Positions 50,448 through 59,295 of a DNA stretch of 64,000 bases are shown here, piece after piece. A model generated the notes under the pieces. The model was not told where the DNA came from. It saw only the letters and a program-made list of their open reading frames with translations, and ran no database searches. Location of the stretch: assembly GCA_965204215.1 (NCBI GenBank), contig CBDBDZ010000013.1, positions 248,001 through 312,000 of the forward strand, in the 5' to 3' direction. Made by a program: the position numbers and the translations under genes. Every line of letters starts with the position of its first letter. Within the stretch, counting starts at the first letter, position 1. The DNA is from CBDBDZ01 sp965204215 (GTDB lineage Bacteria; Pseudomonadota; Gammaproteobacteria; Pseudomonadales; GM7GCV1).

Positions 50448-51325
50448 TGATTAAGTTATTTTTTAAGGGCGCAGCCATGGGTGCAGCTGATTTGGTTCCG
50501 GGTGTATCTGGTGGCACGGTTGCGTTAATTGTCGGTATTTATCGCCGGCTCATTACTGCTATCAGTAGGGTTGACAGCAATCTGGTTAAATTGGTTTTTA
50601 GCAGGCAATGGCGCGCAGCATGGAATTATATTGATGCAAGTTTTTTAGCCGTACTAGCCTCAGGTATTCTTTGCAGTGTTTTTGCGCTTTCCCATATGAT
50701 TAGTTTCCTGTTAACGGACTACCCTTATTTCATATGGTCATTTTTCCTGGGGCTTATTTTGGCTTCAACTTATTTGCTAAAGCAAAATTTTAGTTTAAAT
50801 CTAACTAATGCAATCGCAATGGTATCGGGCGCAGCCTTATGTCTGGCGGTAAGTGTTAGCGGTGGTTTACAGTTGCAGGTTAGTCTGGTGACTCTGTTTT
50901 TTGGCGCTATGGTAGCAATATGTGCAATGATACTACCAGGTATTTCTGGCAGTTTACTACTGCTGTTAATGGGGTTGTATCAAGTGGTGATAGACAGTAT
51001 TAAAAATCTGGATTTATTGGTTATTAGTGTATTTGCTTTGGGTGCGCTTAGTGGTTTGTTGGTATTTAGTAAATTACTTAACTGGATGATGGCGCATTAC
51101 TATGCAGCGGTTACAGCGTTTTTATCCGGTTTGTTGATAGGGTCAATACCTGTGGTATGGCCGTGGAAAACCAACTTTTTCATAACTGCTATTGATGCCA
51201 TGGCTTTACCTTGGTCAATCGCTTCGTTGTCAATAATGGAACATACAGTCATGCTTATTTTACTGTTAAGCGGTATATTGCTCGTGAGTAAAGTTGCAAA
51301 TGGAGCCGAGCATGAAAGCAACTAA
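50444..51325 (+). CDS. DUF368 family membrane protein
   Basis: A 293-residue polytopic protein with about eight hydrophobic segments. It has the two family repeats Gly-Ala-Ala-Met-Gly-Ala-Ala-Asp-Leu-Val-Pro-Gly-Val-Ser-Gly-Gly and Met-Ile-Leu-Pro-Gly-Ile-Ser-Gly-Ser. DUF368 proteins (PopT group) have recently been linked to undecaprenyl-phosphate recycling across the inner membrane in some bacteria. It is translationally coupled to pcm (ATGA overlap). Confidence 0.9.
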   Translation: MMIKLFFKGAAMGAADLVPGVSGGTVALIVGIYRRLITAISRVDSNLVKLVFSRQWRAAWNYIDASFLAVLASGILCSVFALSHMISFLLTDYPYFIWSFFLGLILASTYLLKQNFSLNLTNAIAMVSGAALCLAVSVSGGLQLQVSLVTLFFGAMVAICAMILPGISGSLLLLLMGLYQVVIDSIKNLDLLVISVFALGALSGLLVFSKLLNWMMAHYYAAVTAFLSGLLIGSIPVVWPWKTNFFITAIDAMALPWSIASLSIMEHTVMLILLLSGILLVSKVANGAEHESN

Positions 51326-52076
51326 CTGGTTATTGTTGTTATTACTGGCAGCCTTATTAACAGGCTGTTTAAGTGTTGGTTCTAAACGGACTATATACTA
51401 CGCCATAGAAAAGGGAGATACACTTTACAGTATTGCATGGCGCTATGAAACCACTGTTCAATCACTTGTCAAAGTCAATCGGCTAAAAAAACCCTATATC
51501 ATTAAAGCAGGGGATGTGATCAAAGTACGTATTGAAAAACAATCAGATGTAGTGGATAAAGCGCGAAAAAGACAAGCCAAAAAGGAAGCGGAACAATCTG
51601 TTGCTTCAATATCAGGAACGACCAAAAAGAAGACTGGAAAATCGACAAGAACTGGCAGGAAAACACCGACAAAATCCGCTGAAAGCACAAAAAATACAAG
51701 CCCAGTCAAGGGCTGGCAATGGCCGGTGCGGGGCAGGGTAGCTAAAGCGTTTGGCAGCAACAAAGGTATTCTCAAAGGTTTGTTAATTGCCGCGCCTGAA
51801 AAAACGGTTGTTAAGGCCAGTAGTGCTGGCGAAGTGGTCTACTCTGGCAGCGGATTGCGCTCATACGGCAAGTTGATCATTATTAAACACAATGAAGATT
51901 ACTTAAGTGCTTATGGCTATTTGAGTAAACTTTCAGTAAAAGAGGGTGATAAAGTCAAGACTGGACAAAAAATTGCTACACTGGGAGTCAATCAAAACAA
52001 TCAATCACAATTGCATTTTGAAATTCGCCACAAAGGTCGCCCTATAGATCCCACTCGTTACTTACCCAGAAATTAA
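51312..52076 (+). CDS. nlpD: NlpD-like LysM/M23 lipoprotein, amidase activator
   Basis: A 254-residue lipoprotein from the ATG at 51312. The lipobox is Leu-Leu-Thr-Gly-Cys. One LysM domain follows (Tyr-Tyr-Ala-Ile-Glu-Lys-Gly-Asp-Thr-Leu-Tyr), then a Lys/Thr-rich linker and a C-terminal LytM domain. Zinc ligands of active M23 enzymes are missing: Ala-Tyr-Gly-Tyr replaces the Ala-Tyr-His type. This matches NlpD, which activates AmiC rather than cutting peptidoglycan itself. A start at 51294 is possible but less likely. Confidence 0.88.
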   Translation: MKATNWLLLLLLAALLTGCLSVGSKRTIYYAIEKGDTLYSIAWRYETTVQSLVKVNRLKKPYIIKAGDVIKVRIEKQSDVVDKARKRQAKKEAEQSVASISGTTKKKTGKSTRTGRKTPTKSAESTKNTSPVKGWQWPVRGRVAKAFGSNKGILKGLLIAAPEKTVVKASSAGEVVYSGSGLRSYGKLIIIKHNEDYLSAYGYLSKLSVKEGDKVKTGQKIATLGVNQNNQSQLHFEIRHKGRPIDPTRYLPRN

Positions 52077-53620
52077 TGACAGGGCATTCTGACATTACAG
52101 AAAAAACGCAATCTATTATTGATGAGTTTGACCTTCCTTATTTATGGCCTAAAGCCGTTACTAGGCAGTTAACTACTGTTTCCGATACAGTCTCAAGTAA
52201 CGATATTAAAAACAGGAAAGACTTGCGCAAACTTCCCTTTATTACTATAGACGGTGAAAGTGCCAGAGACTTTGACGATGCAGTTTATTGCTATCGCAAG
52301 AACGATTGTTTTTATCTGACTGTAGCCATTGCTGATGTTTCGCACTATGTACCAGTAGATAGTGCATTGGATAAAGAAGCGTTCAATCGAAGCAATAGCG
52401 TATATTTTGAGCACCGTGTTATTCCGATGTTACCAGAGGAATTGTCTAACCGCCTCTGCTCTCTTAACCCTGCAGTGGATAGATTGGTACTGGCGGTGGA
52501 AATGCAAATTAACTTTGAAGGAGTTGTTGAAAGTTACCAGTTTTGTGATGGTGTTATTCACTCTCAATCGCGTTTAACCTATAACCAGGTTAACGATTAT
52601 TTGATTTCGCAGCAAGCTGATTTTTCTAATTCAGTTAAAACCAATATCGATGAGCTTCACAATGTCTATCAATGTTTGGTAAATGCCAGAGAGCAGCGTG
52701 GAGCAATGGAATTTGAAATGCTGGATACACAAATCATTTTAAATAAAAACAATAAAGTCAAATCCATTGTTCCCATTGTTCGCAACGACGCACATAAGTT
52801 AATTGAAGAAGCTATGTTGGCAGCAAATTATTGCGCGGCAGATTTATTGTTGCAACAAAAACAACCTGGGTTATTTCGCAATCATCTACCGCCAGAAATG
52901 GAAAAGCTGGCAAGTCTCAGATTGTTTTTGCAAACACAAGGTTTAATGTTAACAGGAGGAGATAAACCTCATTCCGGCGACTTTCAACTATTGGGCAAGC
53001 AAGTCAAAAATTGCGCCAACGCTCAAGTTATTTACAATATGATGTTAAGGGCGCAGCAACAAGCGTACTATAGCCCTGATAATGAAGGGCATTTTGGTTT
53101 GGGTTTGCGGCGCTACACTCATTTTACTTCTCCTATTCGCCGCTATTCTGATTTGGTGGTGCATAGAAGCATACGCAAAGTCACCCAAAATCAATCCTTG
53201 GAAGCCATTGGCGAACAATGCTCTACTAATGAGCGCAAAGCAGAAGAAGCCACCAGAGTGCTTACTCAATGGCTGAAATGTCAATATTTGCAACACCATG
53301 TAGGCAGTACATTTAAAGGAAGTGTTACCTCTGTTACCGCATTTGGTTTATTTGTCACTCTGGATCAACTCTTTATTGATGGCTTAGTACATATTTCTAA
53401 TTTAGGCAAAGACTTCTATAACTATAATGCCAATGAGCACTTGATTGTAGGGCGCAGAAACGGTAAAACCTATCGCATGGGACAAGTATTGGAAGTGCAG
53501 GTTGCCAGTGTTAATCTGGAAGGGTTAAAAATAGATTTCACACTGGTAAACCAGCTTAAAACCCAACCCAAACCCGTCACGAAACAACGTATCAAAAACA
53601 ATGGCAAATACCGGCGATAA
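52076..53620 (+). CDS. rnr: RNase R-like exoribonuclease lacking the N-terminal cold-shock domains
   Basis: A 514-residue RNB-family 3'-5' exoribonuclease. The catalytic Asp cluster is Asp59, Asp65, Asp67 and Asp68, in Thr-Ile-Asp-Gly-Glu-Ser-Ala-Arg-Asp-Phe-Asp-Asp. It corresponds to E. coli RNase R 272-281, so about 213 N-terminal residues (helix-turn-helix and two cold-shock domains) have no counterpart. A C-terminal S1 domain (Phe-Lys-Gly-Ser-Val-Thr-Ser-Val-Thr) and a basic end remain. The rnr-rlmB order is as in E. coli. The start overlaps nlpD by one base, leaving no room for the missing part upstream. Confidence 0.88.
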   Translation: MTGHSDITEKTQSIIDEFDLPYLWPKAVTRQLTTVSDTVSSNDIKNRKDLRKLPFITIDGESARDFDDAVYCYRKNDCFYLTVAIADVSHYVPVDSALDKEAFNRSNSVYFEHRVIPMLPEELSNRLCSLNPAVDRLVLAVEMQINFEGVVESYQFCDGVIHSQSRLTYNQVNDYLISQQADFSNSVKTNIDELHNVYQCLVNAREQRGAMEFEMLDTQIILNKNNKVKSIVPIVRNDAHKLIEEAMLAANYCAADLLLQQKQPGLFRNHLPPEMEKLASLRLFLQTQGLMLTGGDKPHSGDFQLLGKQVKNCANAQVIYNMMLRAQQQAYYSPDNEGHFGLGLRRYTHFTSPIRRYSDLVVHRSIRKVTQNQSLEAIGEQCSTNERKAEEATRVLTQWLKCQYLQHHVGSTFKGSVTSVTAFGLFVTLDQLFIDGLVHISNLGKDFYNYNANEHLIVGRRNGKTYRMGQVLEVQVASVNLEGLKIDFTLVNQLKTQPKPVTKQRIKNNGKYRR

Positions 53621-54368
53621 ATTGCTCTGGGTTATTGGTTTTCACGCTGTACAAACCTTGTTAAAAACCAACCCAGACAACGCGATAGAATTGCATTGTT
53701 CTACTGGCAGACGCGACCAGCGTAACAGTAAAACCATACAATTGGCGAGGCGCAATGATATACCCGTGATCAATACCAAGCCCGATGTGCTTAACCAAAT
53801 GGTAAATTCCAAACAACACCAGGGCGTTGCACTAAAAGTTATTAATGATTCAAACCAATATAACGAAAATTGGTTATTACAACGTATTGATGAATTATTA
53901 GCGGCTAATGAAGCTCCTTTTATTTTGGCGTTAGATCAAGTGACAGATCCGCATAACCTGGGTGCAATTCTTCGCAGTGCCGATGGTGCAGGTGTCAACG
54001 CCGTTATTGTGCCGCGTGATAATGCTTGTGGCATAACGCCCGTGGTACGCAAAGTAGCTAGCGGAGCGGTAAATACAGTGCCTTTAATCATGGTAACCAA
54101 TTTGTCTAGATTACTTGGTACATTGCAAGACAAAGGGCTATGGTTAACAGGTTTATGCAGCACTGCAAGTAATCTATACAACCAACAAGATTATAAACTG
54201 CCCACGGTTATTGTGATGGGAGCAGAGGCAACAGGTATGCGCCGCTTAACGCGAGAGCATTGCGATTTTTTGGTAAATATTCCTATGAATGGCAAGGTCG
54301 ATAGTTTAAATGTATCAGTAGCAACAGGGGTGGTGTTGTATGAAGTTGTTCGCCAACGGCAAAATTAA
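53601..54368 (+). CDS. rlmB: 23S rRNA (guanosine-2'-O-)-methyltransferase RlmB
   Basis: A 255-residue SpoU-family knotted methyltransferase modifying G2251 of 23S rRNA. It has an N-terminal substrate-binding domain (Gly-Phe-His-Ala-Val) and the three SpoU motifs: Asp-Pro-His-Asn-Leu-Gly-Ala-Ile-Leu-Arg, Val-Met-Gly-Ala-Glu-Ala-Thr-Gly-Met and Ser-Leu-Asn-Val-Ser-Val-Ala. It overlaps rnr by 20 bases. Confidence 0.95.
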   Translation: MANTGDKLLWVIGFHAVQTLLKTNPDNAIELHCSTGRRDQRNSKTIQLARRNDIPVINTKPDVLNQMVNSKQHQGVALKVINDSNQYNENWLLQRIDELLAANEAPFILALDQVTDPHNLGAILRSADGAGVNAVIVPRDNACGITPVVRKVASGAVNTVPLIMVTNLSRLLGTLQDKGLWLTGLCSTASNLYNQQDYKLPTVIVMGAEATGMRRLTREHCDFLVNIPMNGKVDSLNVSVATGVVLYEVVRQRQN

Positions 54369-54395
54369 TATTAATGTTATAATTAAATCAATTAC

Positions 54396-54463
54396 TTACA
54401 GTGTTTAATTTTGAGTGATACTACCTTGTATCACGCGGTCATTGTTTAATGTTGTGGCCTTAA
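54396..54463 (+). repeat. Small palindromic repeat, copy B
   Basis: It begins 27 bases after rlmB. The first hairpin GTGATAC/GTATCAC (54415-54421, 54428-54434) is followed by a decayed second hairpin ending GTGGCC. It matches 1125-1193 read on the minus strand over its whole length. Confidence 0.7.
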
Positions 54464-54496
54464 TTAGTAAATTGTTCAATAATAAGGATAATTTAG

Positions 54497-54525
54497 TTGC
54501 GTATGGGCTTAATTTTCTCTAAAAT
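54497..54525 (+). promoter_or_regulatory. Stable-RNA promoter of the tRNA-tuf operon
   Basis: TTGCGT (54497-54502), a 17-base spacer and TAAAAT (54520-54525) are followed by a GC-rich CGCGCCC discriminator, the mark of growth-rate and ppGpp-controlled promoters. The first tRNA begins about 37 bases after the -10 box. Confidence 0.7.
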
Positions 54526-54562
54526 CGCGCCCTCCTGAAATCAGGTCATTCAGTCTAGGCGT

Positions 54563-54635
54563 GCCCGTGTAGCTCAGCTGGTAGAGCAGCTGATTTGTAA
54601 TCAGCCGGTCGTAAGTTCGAATCTTATCGCGGGCT
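54563..54635 (+). tRNA. tRNA-Thr (anticodon TGT)
   Basis: Acceptor GCCCGTG pairs with CGCGGGC (one G-T type pair). The anticodon loop TTTGTAA gives TGT. CCA is encoded at 54636-54638. Confidence 0.96.
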
Positions 54636-54712
54636 CCACGTTGTACTTTAAGCTGTACCATTTGACATGATCAGGTCTGAGTTTATTTAACTTTGTGAGT
54701 TGTGTTGATTTA

Positions 54713-54793
54713 GGTGGAGTTCCCGAGCGGTCAAAGGGATCAGACTGTAAATCTGACGCGAAAGCTTCGGTGGTTCGAATCCACCCTCCACCA
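54713..54793 (+). tRNA. tRNA-Tyr (anticodon GTA)
   Basis: Class II tRNA with a long variable arm. Acceptor GGTGGAG pairs with CTCCACC. The anticodon loop CTGTAAA gives GTA. CCA follows at 54794-54796. Confidence 0.96.
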
Positions 54794-54803
54794 CCACTCA
54801 TAT

Positions 54804-54832
54804 TAAGACCATTGCTTAATGCAATGGTCTTA
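54804..54832 (+). repeat. Lone palindromic repeat hairpin between tRNA genes
   Basis: Perfect 12-bp arms TAAGACCATTGC/GCAATGGTCTTA enclose TTAAT, followed by TTTT. It is almost identical to the second hairpin of copy A near 1127-1150. It could end or attenuate transcription, but more tRNAs and tuf follow, so it is more likely a processing or partial attenuation site. Confidence 0.65.
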
Positions 54833-54889
54833 TTTTACTCTGTGTTAAATAAAGCTCAAGCTTGATCAATGATATATTACAAGTCATCT

Positions 54890-54960
<71 letters not shown>

Positions 54961-55044
54961 CCAGTGACTATGGCTTAAATAGGCTCGGGGTGTTGATAGC
55001 TAGGTGTGCTGAGTCCGTGCTAGCTGTGTATTTAATGCTCAGTT

Positions 55045-55117
<73 letters not shown>

Positions 55118-55229
55118 CCACCCCACGCAATGTGATGACTTGAGGGTAAAAATTTCGTTTATAGCTTATTGATTCAATAAGTTATAAATATTACACATAA
55201 TTTTAAATAACTTCCTTTGGAGATTAGCT

Positions 55230-56420
55230 ATGGCTAAAGAGAAATTTGAGCGCAGTAAACCTCACTTAAACGTGGGAACGATTGGTCACGTTGACCACGG
55301 TAAAACGACATTGACGGCGGCCTTAACGCGAGTATGTGCAGAAGCTTTTGGCGGTGAAGCGCAAGCCTTTGATCAAATTGATAATGCTCCAGAGGAGCGT
55401 GAGCGCGGGATTACCATTGCGACGGCTCACGTTGAGTACCAATCGACTATCCGTCACTACGCTCACGTAGATTGTCCAGGTCACGCTGACTATGTCAAGA
55501 ACATGATTACTGGTGCGGCACAAATGGATGGAGCCATTTTGGTATGTAGTGCAGCAGATGGTCCTATGCCACAAACACGAGAGCATATATTGCTTGCTCG
55601 CCAGGTTGGAGTGCCGTACATTGTAGTATTTTTGAACAAAGCCGATATGGTTGACGATGAAGAGTTAATCGAATTGGTTGAAATGGAAGTTCGTGAATTG
55701 CTGGATATGTATGAATTTCCTGGAGATGATACGCCTATCATCATTGGTTCAGCCCTTAAGGCACTGGAAGGCGATACGTCAGATATTGGGATACCTGCGG
55801 TTCAAAAGCTGGTTGAGACATTGGATGATTACATTCCGGAGCCAGAGCGTGCTATTGATCAGCCTTTTCTCATGCCGATTGAGGATGTATTCTCAATTTC
55901 TGGTCGAGGTACTGTTGTGACGGGTCGTGTTGAACGCGGTATTATCAAAGTTGGTGAAGAAATTGAAATTGTTGGTATTAAAGATACAGCCAAGACTACC
56001 TGTACTGGTGTTGAGATGTTTCGCAAGTTGTTAGACGAAGGTCGTGCTGGTGAGAATGTTGGCGTGTTATTGAGAGGTACCAAGCGTGAAGAAGTTGAGC
56101 GTGGTCAAATTTTGGCTAAGCCTGGATCGATTAAGCCCCACACTAAATTTGAAGCTGAGGTTTATATTCTATCTAAAGATGAAGGTGGTCGTCATACGCC
56201 ATTTTTCAAAGGTTATCGTCCACAGTTTTACTTCCGTACTACGGATGTTACTGGTGCTTGTGAGCTACCGAAAGATGTTGAGATGGTTATACCTGGCGAC
56301 AACATCAAGATGGAAGTTGAGCTAATTGCCCCCATTGCGATGGAAGAGGGCTTGCGCTTTGCGATTCGTGAAGGTGGCCGTACTGTCGGCGCTGGTGTTG
56401 TCGCTAAAATTATCGAATAA
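55230..56420 (+). CDS. tuf: Elongation factor Tu
   Basis: A 396-residue GTPase delivering aminoacyl-tRNA to the ribosome. G1 is Gly-His-Val-Asp-His-Gly-Lys-Thr-Thr, switch II Asp-Cys-Pro-Gly-His-Ala-Asp, and Asn-Lys-Ala-Asp sets guanine specificity. Domain II starts near Arg-Gly-Thr-Val-Val-Thr-Gly, and the C-terminus is Val-Val-Ala-Lys-Ile-Ile-Glu. A strong GGAG ribosome site lies 8 bases upstream. This is the tufB-position copy; whether a second copy exists is outside the window. Confidence 0.98.
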   Translation: MAKEKFERSKPHLNVGTIGHVDHGKTTLTAALTRVCAEAFGGEAQAFDQIDNAPEERERGITIATAHVEYQSTIRHYAHVDCPGHADYVKNMITGAAQMDGAILVCSAADGPMPQTREHILLARQVGVPYIVVFLNKADMVDDEELIELVEMEVRELLDMYEFPGDDTPIIIGSALKALEGDTSDIGIPAVQKLVETLDDYIPEPERAIDQPFLMPIEDVFSISGRGTVVTGRVERGIIKVGEEIEIVGIKDTAKTTCTGVEMFRKLLDEGRAGENVGVLLRGTKREEVERGQILAKPGSIKPHTKFEAEVYILSKDEGGRHTPFFKGYRPQFYFRTTDVTGACELPKDVEMVIPGDNIKMEVELIAPIAMEEGLRFAIREGGRTVGAGVVAKIIE

Positions 56421-56453
56421 TTTTATTATTAATCACAGCGCGAGGCTAGAGAT

Positions 56454-56526
56454 AGACCAGTAGTTCAATTGGTAGAGCGTCGGTCTCCAAAACCGAAAGT
56501 TGGGGGTTCGAGTCCCTCCTGGTCTG
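56454..56526 (+). tRNA. tRNA-Trp (anticodon CCA)
   Basis: Acceptor AGACCAG pairs with CTGGTCT. The anticodon loop CTCCAAA gives CCA. The 3' CCA is encoded at 56527-56529. Its place between tuf and secE is conserved in gammaproteobacteria. Confidence 0.96.
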
Positions 56527-56625
56527 CCAATTCAATACGCTTGCACTGTACAATTAATAATACAATAAATAATGCGGTAAATTCAAATAATTAACAAAAG
56601 CCTAATTCTTAAATAATACATCACA

Positions 56626-56991
56626 ATGAGCGATACTCAGGACAACAGTAATATTTTAGACTTGTTGAAATGGCTAGTTGTCACAGCCTTGCTGGTGGCT
56701 ATTGCCGTTGGCAATTCTTTGTACAGTGAAGAGTCATTGTTCTATCGTGTGGCGGGCGGTTTAGTCATTGCTGTAATTGCGGCTCTGGTAGCTTTTCAAA
56801 CCGAACAGGGTCGTAAAATATGGGTGTTGATGACAGGAGCGCGAGTTGAAATCAGTCGTATTGTTTGGCCTACACAGCAAGAGCGTAACCAAACCACATT
56901 AATTGTTATTGTAGTGGTTTTTATTGTAGCCTTAATATTATGGGGCCTGGATAGCTTTTTCGGTTGGTTAGCATCGCTGCTATTGGGTTAA
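56626..56991 (+). CDS. secE: Preprotein translocase subunit SecE
   Basis: A 121-residue, three-helix gammaproteobacterial SecE. Two N-terminal helices lie at about 14-30 and 41-58. An amphipathic segment (Glu-Ile-Ser-Arg-Ile-Val-Trp-Pro-Thr) precedes the essential third helix at about 88-108. It clamps SecY in the export channel. nusG follows after 42 bases. Confidence 0.95.
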   Translation: MSDTQDNSNILDLLKWLVVTALLVAIAVGNSLYSEESLFYRVAGGLVIAVIAALVAFQTEQGRKIWVLMTGARVEISRIVWPTQQERNQTTLIVIVVVFIVALILWGLDSFFGWLASLLLG

Positions 56992-57033
56992 CTGTTAGAT
57001 TCACACTATTAGAATAATCATTCGGAGGTAACA

Positions 57034-57567
57034 ATGTCAATGCACTGGTATGTAGTTCATGCTTACTCTGGGTATGAAAAGAAAGTCGTACTGGCGTTGC
57101 GTGAGCGTATTGCATTGTCTGGGTTAGAGTCTCAGTTTGGTGAAATTTTAGTTCCTTCCGAAGAAGTGGTAGAAATGCGCGGCGGTCAAAAACGTAAAAG
57201 TGAGCGCAAATTTTTCCCAGGCTATGTTTTGGTACAGATGGAACTGGATGACGATACCTGGCATTTGGTGAAAGAAACCCCTCGTATTATGGGTTTTATT
57301 GGCGGCAAAGCCGATAAGCCATCACCTATTACAGACGACGAAGCAAGAGCCATACTTAATCGCATTCAACACGAAGGTGATGCCCCGGTACCTAAAACTG
57401 TATTTGAACCAGGTGAATTGGTACGTGTTATTGATGGACCATTTAACGATTTCAACGGCACGGTTGAAGAAGTAAACTACGAGAAGAGTAAACTTCGGGT
57501 GTCTGTGGTCATTTTTGGGCGAGCCACTCCGGTGGAGCTTGAATTTAACCAAGTTGAAAAAAGCTAG
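57034..57567 (+). CDS. nusG: Transcription termination/antitermination protein NusG
   Basis: A 177-residue factor that binds RNA polymerase and links it to Rho or the ribosome. It has an NGN domain (Trp-Tyr-Val-Val-His-Ala-Tyr-Ser-Gly-Tyr-Glu) and a C-terminal KOW domain at about 125-160 (Val-Arg-Val-Ile-Asp-Gly-Pro-Phe). Good GGAGG ribosome site. Confidence 0.97.
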   Translation: MSMHWYVVHAYSGYEKKVVLALRERIALSGLESQFGEILVPSEEVVEMRGGQKRKSERKFFPGYVLVQMELDDDTWHLVKETPRIMGFIGGKADKPSPITDDEARAILNRIQHEGDAPVPKTVFEPGELVRVIDGPFNDFNGTVEEVNYEKSKLRVSVVIFGRATPVELEFNQVEKS

Positions 57568-57664
57568 TTTATAGCTAATTTAATAAACGGGGAGCCGATA
57601 ACTGAATCAGTCGCCAATTGATTCATAGGCGTTTAACCCATAACTTACGCGGAGTAAAATAACT

Positions 57665-58096
57665 ATGGCAAAAAAAGTAGAAGCTTATATTAAGCTGCAA
57701 GTGCCTGCTGGCAAAGCCAATCCAAGTCCACCTGTTGGGCCGGCGTTGGGTCAGCACGGTGTGAATATTATGGAATTTTGTAAAGCGTTTAACGCACAAA
57801 CACAAAGCATGGAAGTTGGTCTTCCTATTCCTGTTGTTATTACAGTGTATTCAGACCGCAGTTTTACTTTTGTGATGAAATCGCCGCCAGCGTCAACACT
57901 GTTATTGAAAGCCGCTGGTTTACAGTCTGGGAGTGGCAAACCCAATACTGAAAAGGTGGGTACAGTTAACCGCGAGCAACTTGAAGAAATTGTTAATATG
58001 AAACAAGCCGATTTAACGGCTTCTGATATGGATGCAGCAGTAAGAACTATTGCTGGTACAGCAGTGAGTATGGGCTTGAATGTGGAGGGCGTGTAA
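57665..58096 (+). CDS. rplK: 50S ribosomal protein L11
   Basis: A 143-residue protein of the GTPase-associated centre. The proline-rich start Pro-Ser-Pro-Pro-Val-Gly-Pro-Ala-Leu-Gly-Gln is the thiostrepton-binding region, and the C-terminal RNA-binding domain ends Met-Gly-Leu-Asn-Val-Glu-Gly. Its 97-base leader would carry the L1 autoregulatory site in the E. coli model; that site was not resolved here. Confidence 0.97.
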   Translation: MAKKVEAYIKLQVPAGKANPSPPVGPALGQHGVNIMEFCKAFNAQTQSMEVGLPIPVVITVYSDRSFTFVMKSPPASTLLLKAAGLQSGSGKPNTEKVGTVNREQLEEIVNMKQADLTASDMDAAVRTIAGTAVSMGLNVEGV

Positions 58097-58800
58097 TGGC
58101 GAAATTGACCAAAAGAATTAAATTGTTTCGCGAGAAAGTTGACGCTAATCAAAGCTATGCACTTGATGATGCATTAAATATTATTCGTGAGTTGGCTTCT
58201 GAAAAATTCTCTGAAACTGTCGATGTGGCAGTGAACCTGGGTGTTGATCCACGCAAATCTGATCAAACTGTTCGCGGTGCAACGACCTTGCCAAGCGGTA
58301 CAGGTAAAGACGTTAGGGTAGCTGTTTTTGCCCAGGGTGATGCAGCAGAAGCAGCTAAAGCTGCAGGTGCTGATGCCGTAGGAATGGAAGACCTGGCAGA
58401 ACAAATCAAAGGCGGTGATTTAGATTTTGGGGTAGTCATAGCTACTCCAGATGCTATGCGTATAGTAGGTGCTTTAGGCCAAGTGCTAGGTCCTCGCGGT
58501 TTAATGCCTAACCCTAAAACTGGAACAGTTACACCAGATGCAGCTACGGCTGTCAATAACGCCAAGTCGGGTCAGGTGCGTTATCGCACTGATAAAAACG
58601 GTATTATTCATGGAGGTATTGGCAAGGCATCGTTTGGAAATGATGCCTTGCGTAGCAATATTGAAGCCTTACTTGCTGACCTTAAGAAGTTAAAGCCGGC
58701 GGCGTCTAAAGGTGTATACATTAAAAAAGTTAGCTTGTCTTCAACCATGGGGCCAGGTATAACGATTGATCAATCTAGCTTAAATATTAATTCGGCATGA
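58096..58800 (+). CDS. rplA: 50S ribosomal protein L1
   Basis: A 234-residue stalk protein and translational repressor of its own operon in E. coli. It has the family signature Leu-Gly-Pro-Arg-Gly-Leu-Met-Pro-Asn-Pro-Lys-Thr-Gly-Thr-Val-Thr. The start overlaps the rplK stop by one base. Confidence 0.97.
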   Translation: MAKLTKRIKLFREKVDANQSYALDDALNIIRELASEKFSETVDVAVNLGVDPRKSDQTVRGATTLPSGTGKDVRVAVFAQGDAAEAAKAAGADAVGMEDLAEQIKGGDLDFGVVIATPDAMRIVGALGQVLGPRGLMPNPKTGTVTPDAATAVNNAKSGQVRYRTDKNGIIHGGIGKASFGNDALRSNIEALLADLKKLKPAASKGVYIKKVSLSSTMGPGITIDQSSLNINSA

Positions 58801-59104
58801 AAATACCGAACAAATATGTGGCACAAGCAAGTGCCACCGACGAGCGATAGCTCAGTCGTGAACCTTTGAAATACAAGAAAATTCGCATGTTTTCGTAGTA
58901 TTTCAACAGTGACCAATAAAATACGCAGGAGCAAATATTTTATTGCGAGGTTAATATCTAGAGTCAACAGAATGTCAGGCGAAAGCCAGTCTTCTGTCAG
59001 AGTTTAGGTGCCATGCTTTAGCTTGGCAGCAACTTATAAAACAGAGCCAGACTAAATCTGGTGACTGGTTGAATAAGATTTAAGAATCTAAAGGTATCTT
59101 GTTT

Positions 59105-59290
59105 GTTTACAGACGGGGTTCGTTAGAGACCGCAGGAGCTTTCGGGCTTAATTGAGATAACTTATCCTGCGTAAATGGTGCTTCCGTTCAAACTGTAACA
59201 GGTGAGATCAGAGCTACCTATCTGGGGCTTGGGAATAATGTGTTATAACATTGTTCTACAAGTGTAAGTTAAACCAATTAATCGGGGTAA
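59105..59290 (+). promoter_or_regulatory. rplJL (L10) mRNA leader
   Basis: The 495-base gap between rplA and rplJ (58801-59295) has no gene. Its second half shows the conserved layout of the gammaproteobacterial L10-L7/L12 autoregulatory leader: AGACCGCAGGA (59127-59137) pairs through CGCAGGA/TCCTGCG (59165-59171) and is followed by GTAAATGGTGC. L10-(L7/L12)4 would bind here to repress translation. A promoter for rplJ is expected upstream, within 58801-59100, but I could not place it. Confidence 0.6.
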
Positions 59291-59295
59291 AAACC

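Noticed and set aside
54601..54801. Minus-strand 66-codon frame over the tRNA-Tyr and tRNA-Thr genes
   Set aside because: It is the antisense reading of tRNA genes, a well-known source of false proteins.
59251..59295. Upstream ATG for rplJ
   Set aside because: It lies within the regulatory leader; the GTG at 59296 has a GGGG site and gives the conserved L10 start.
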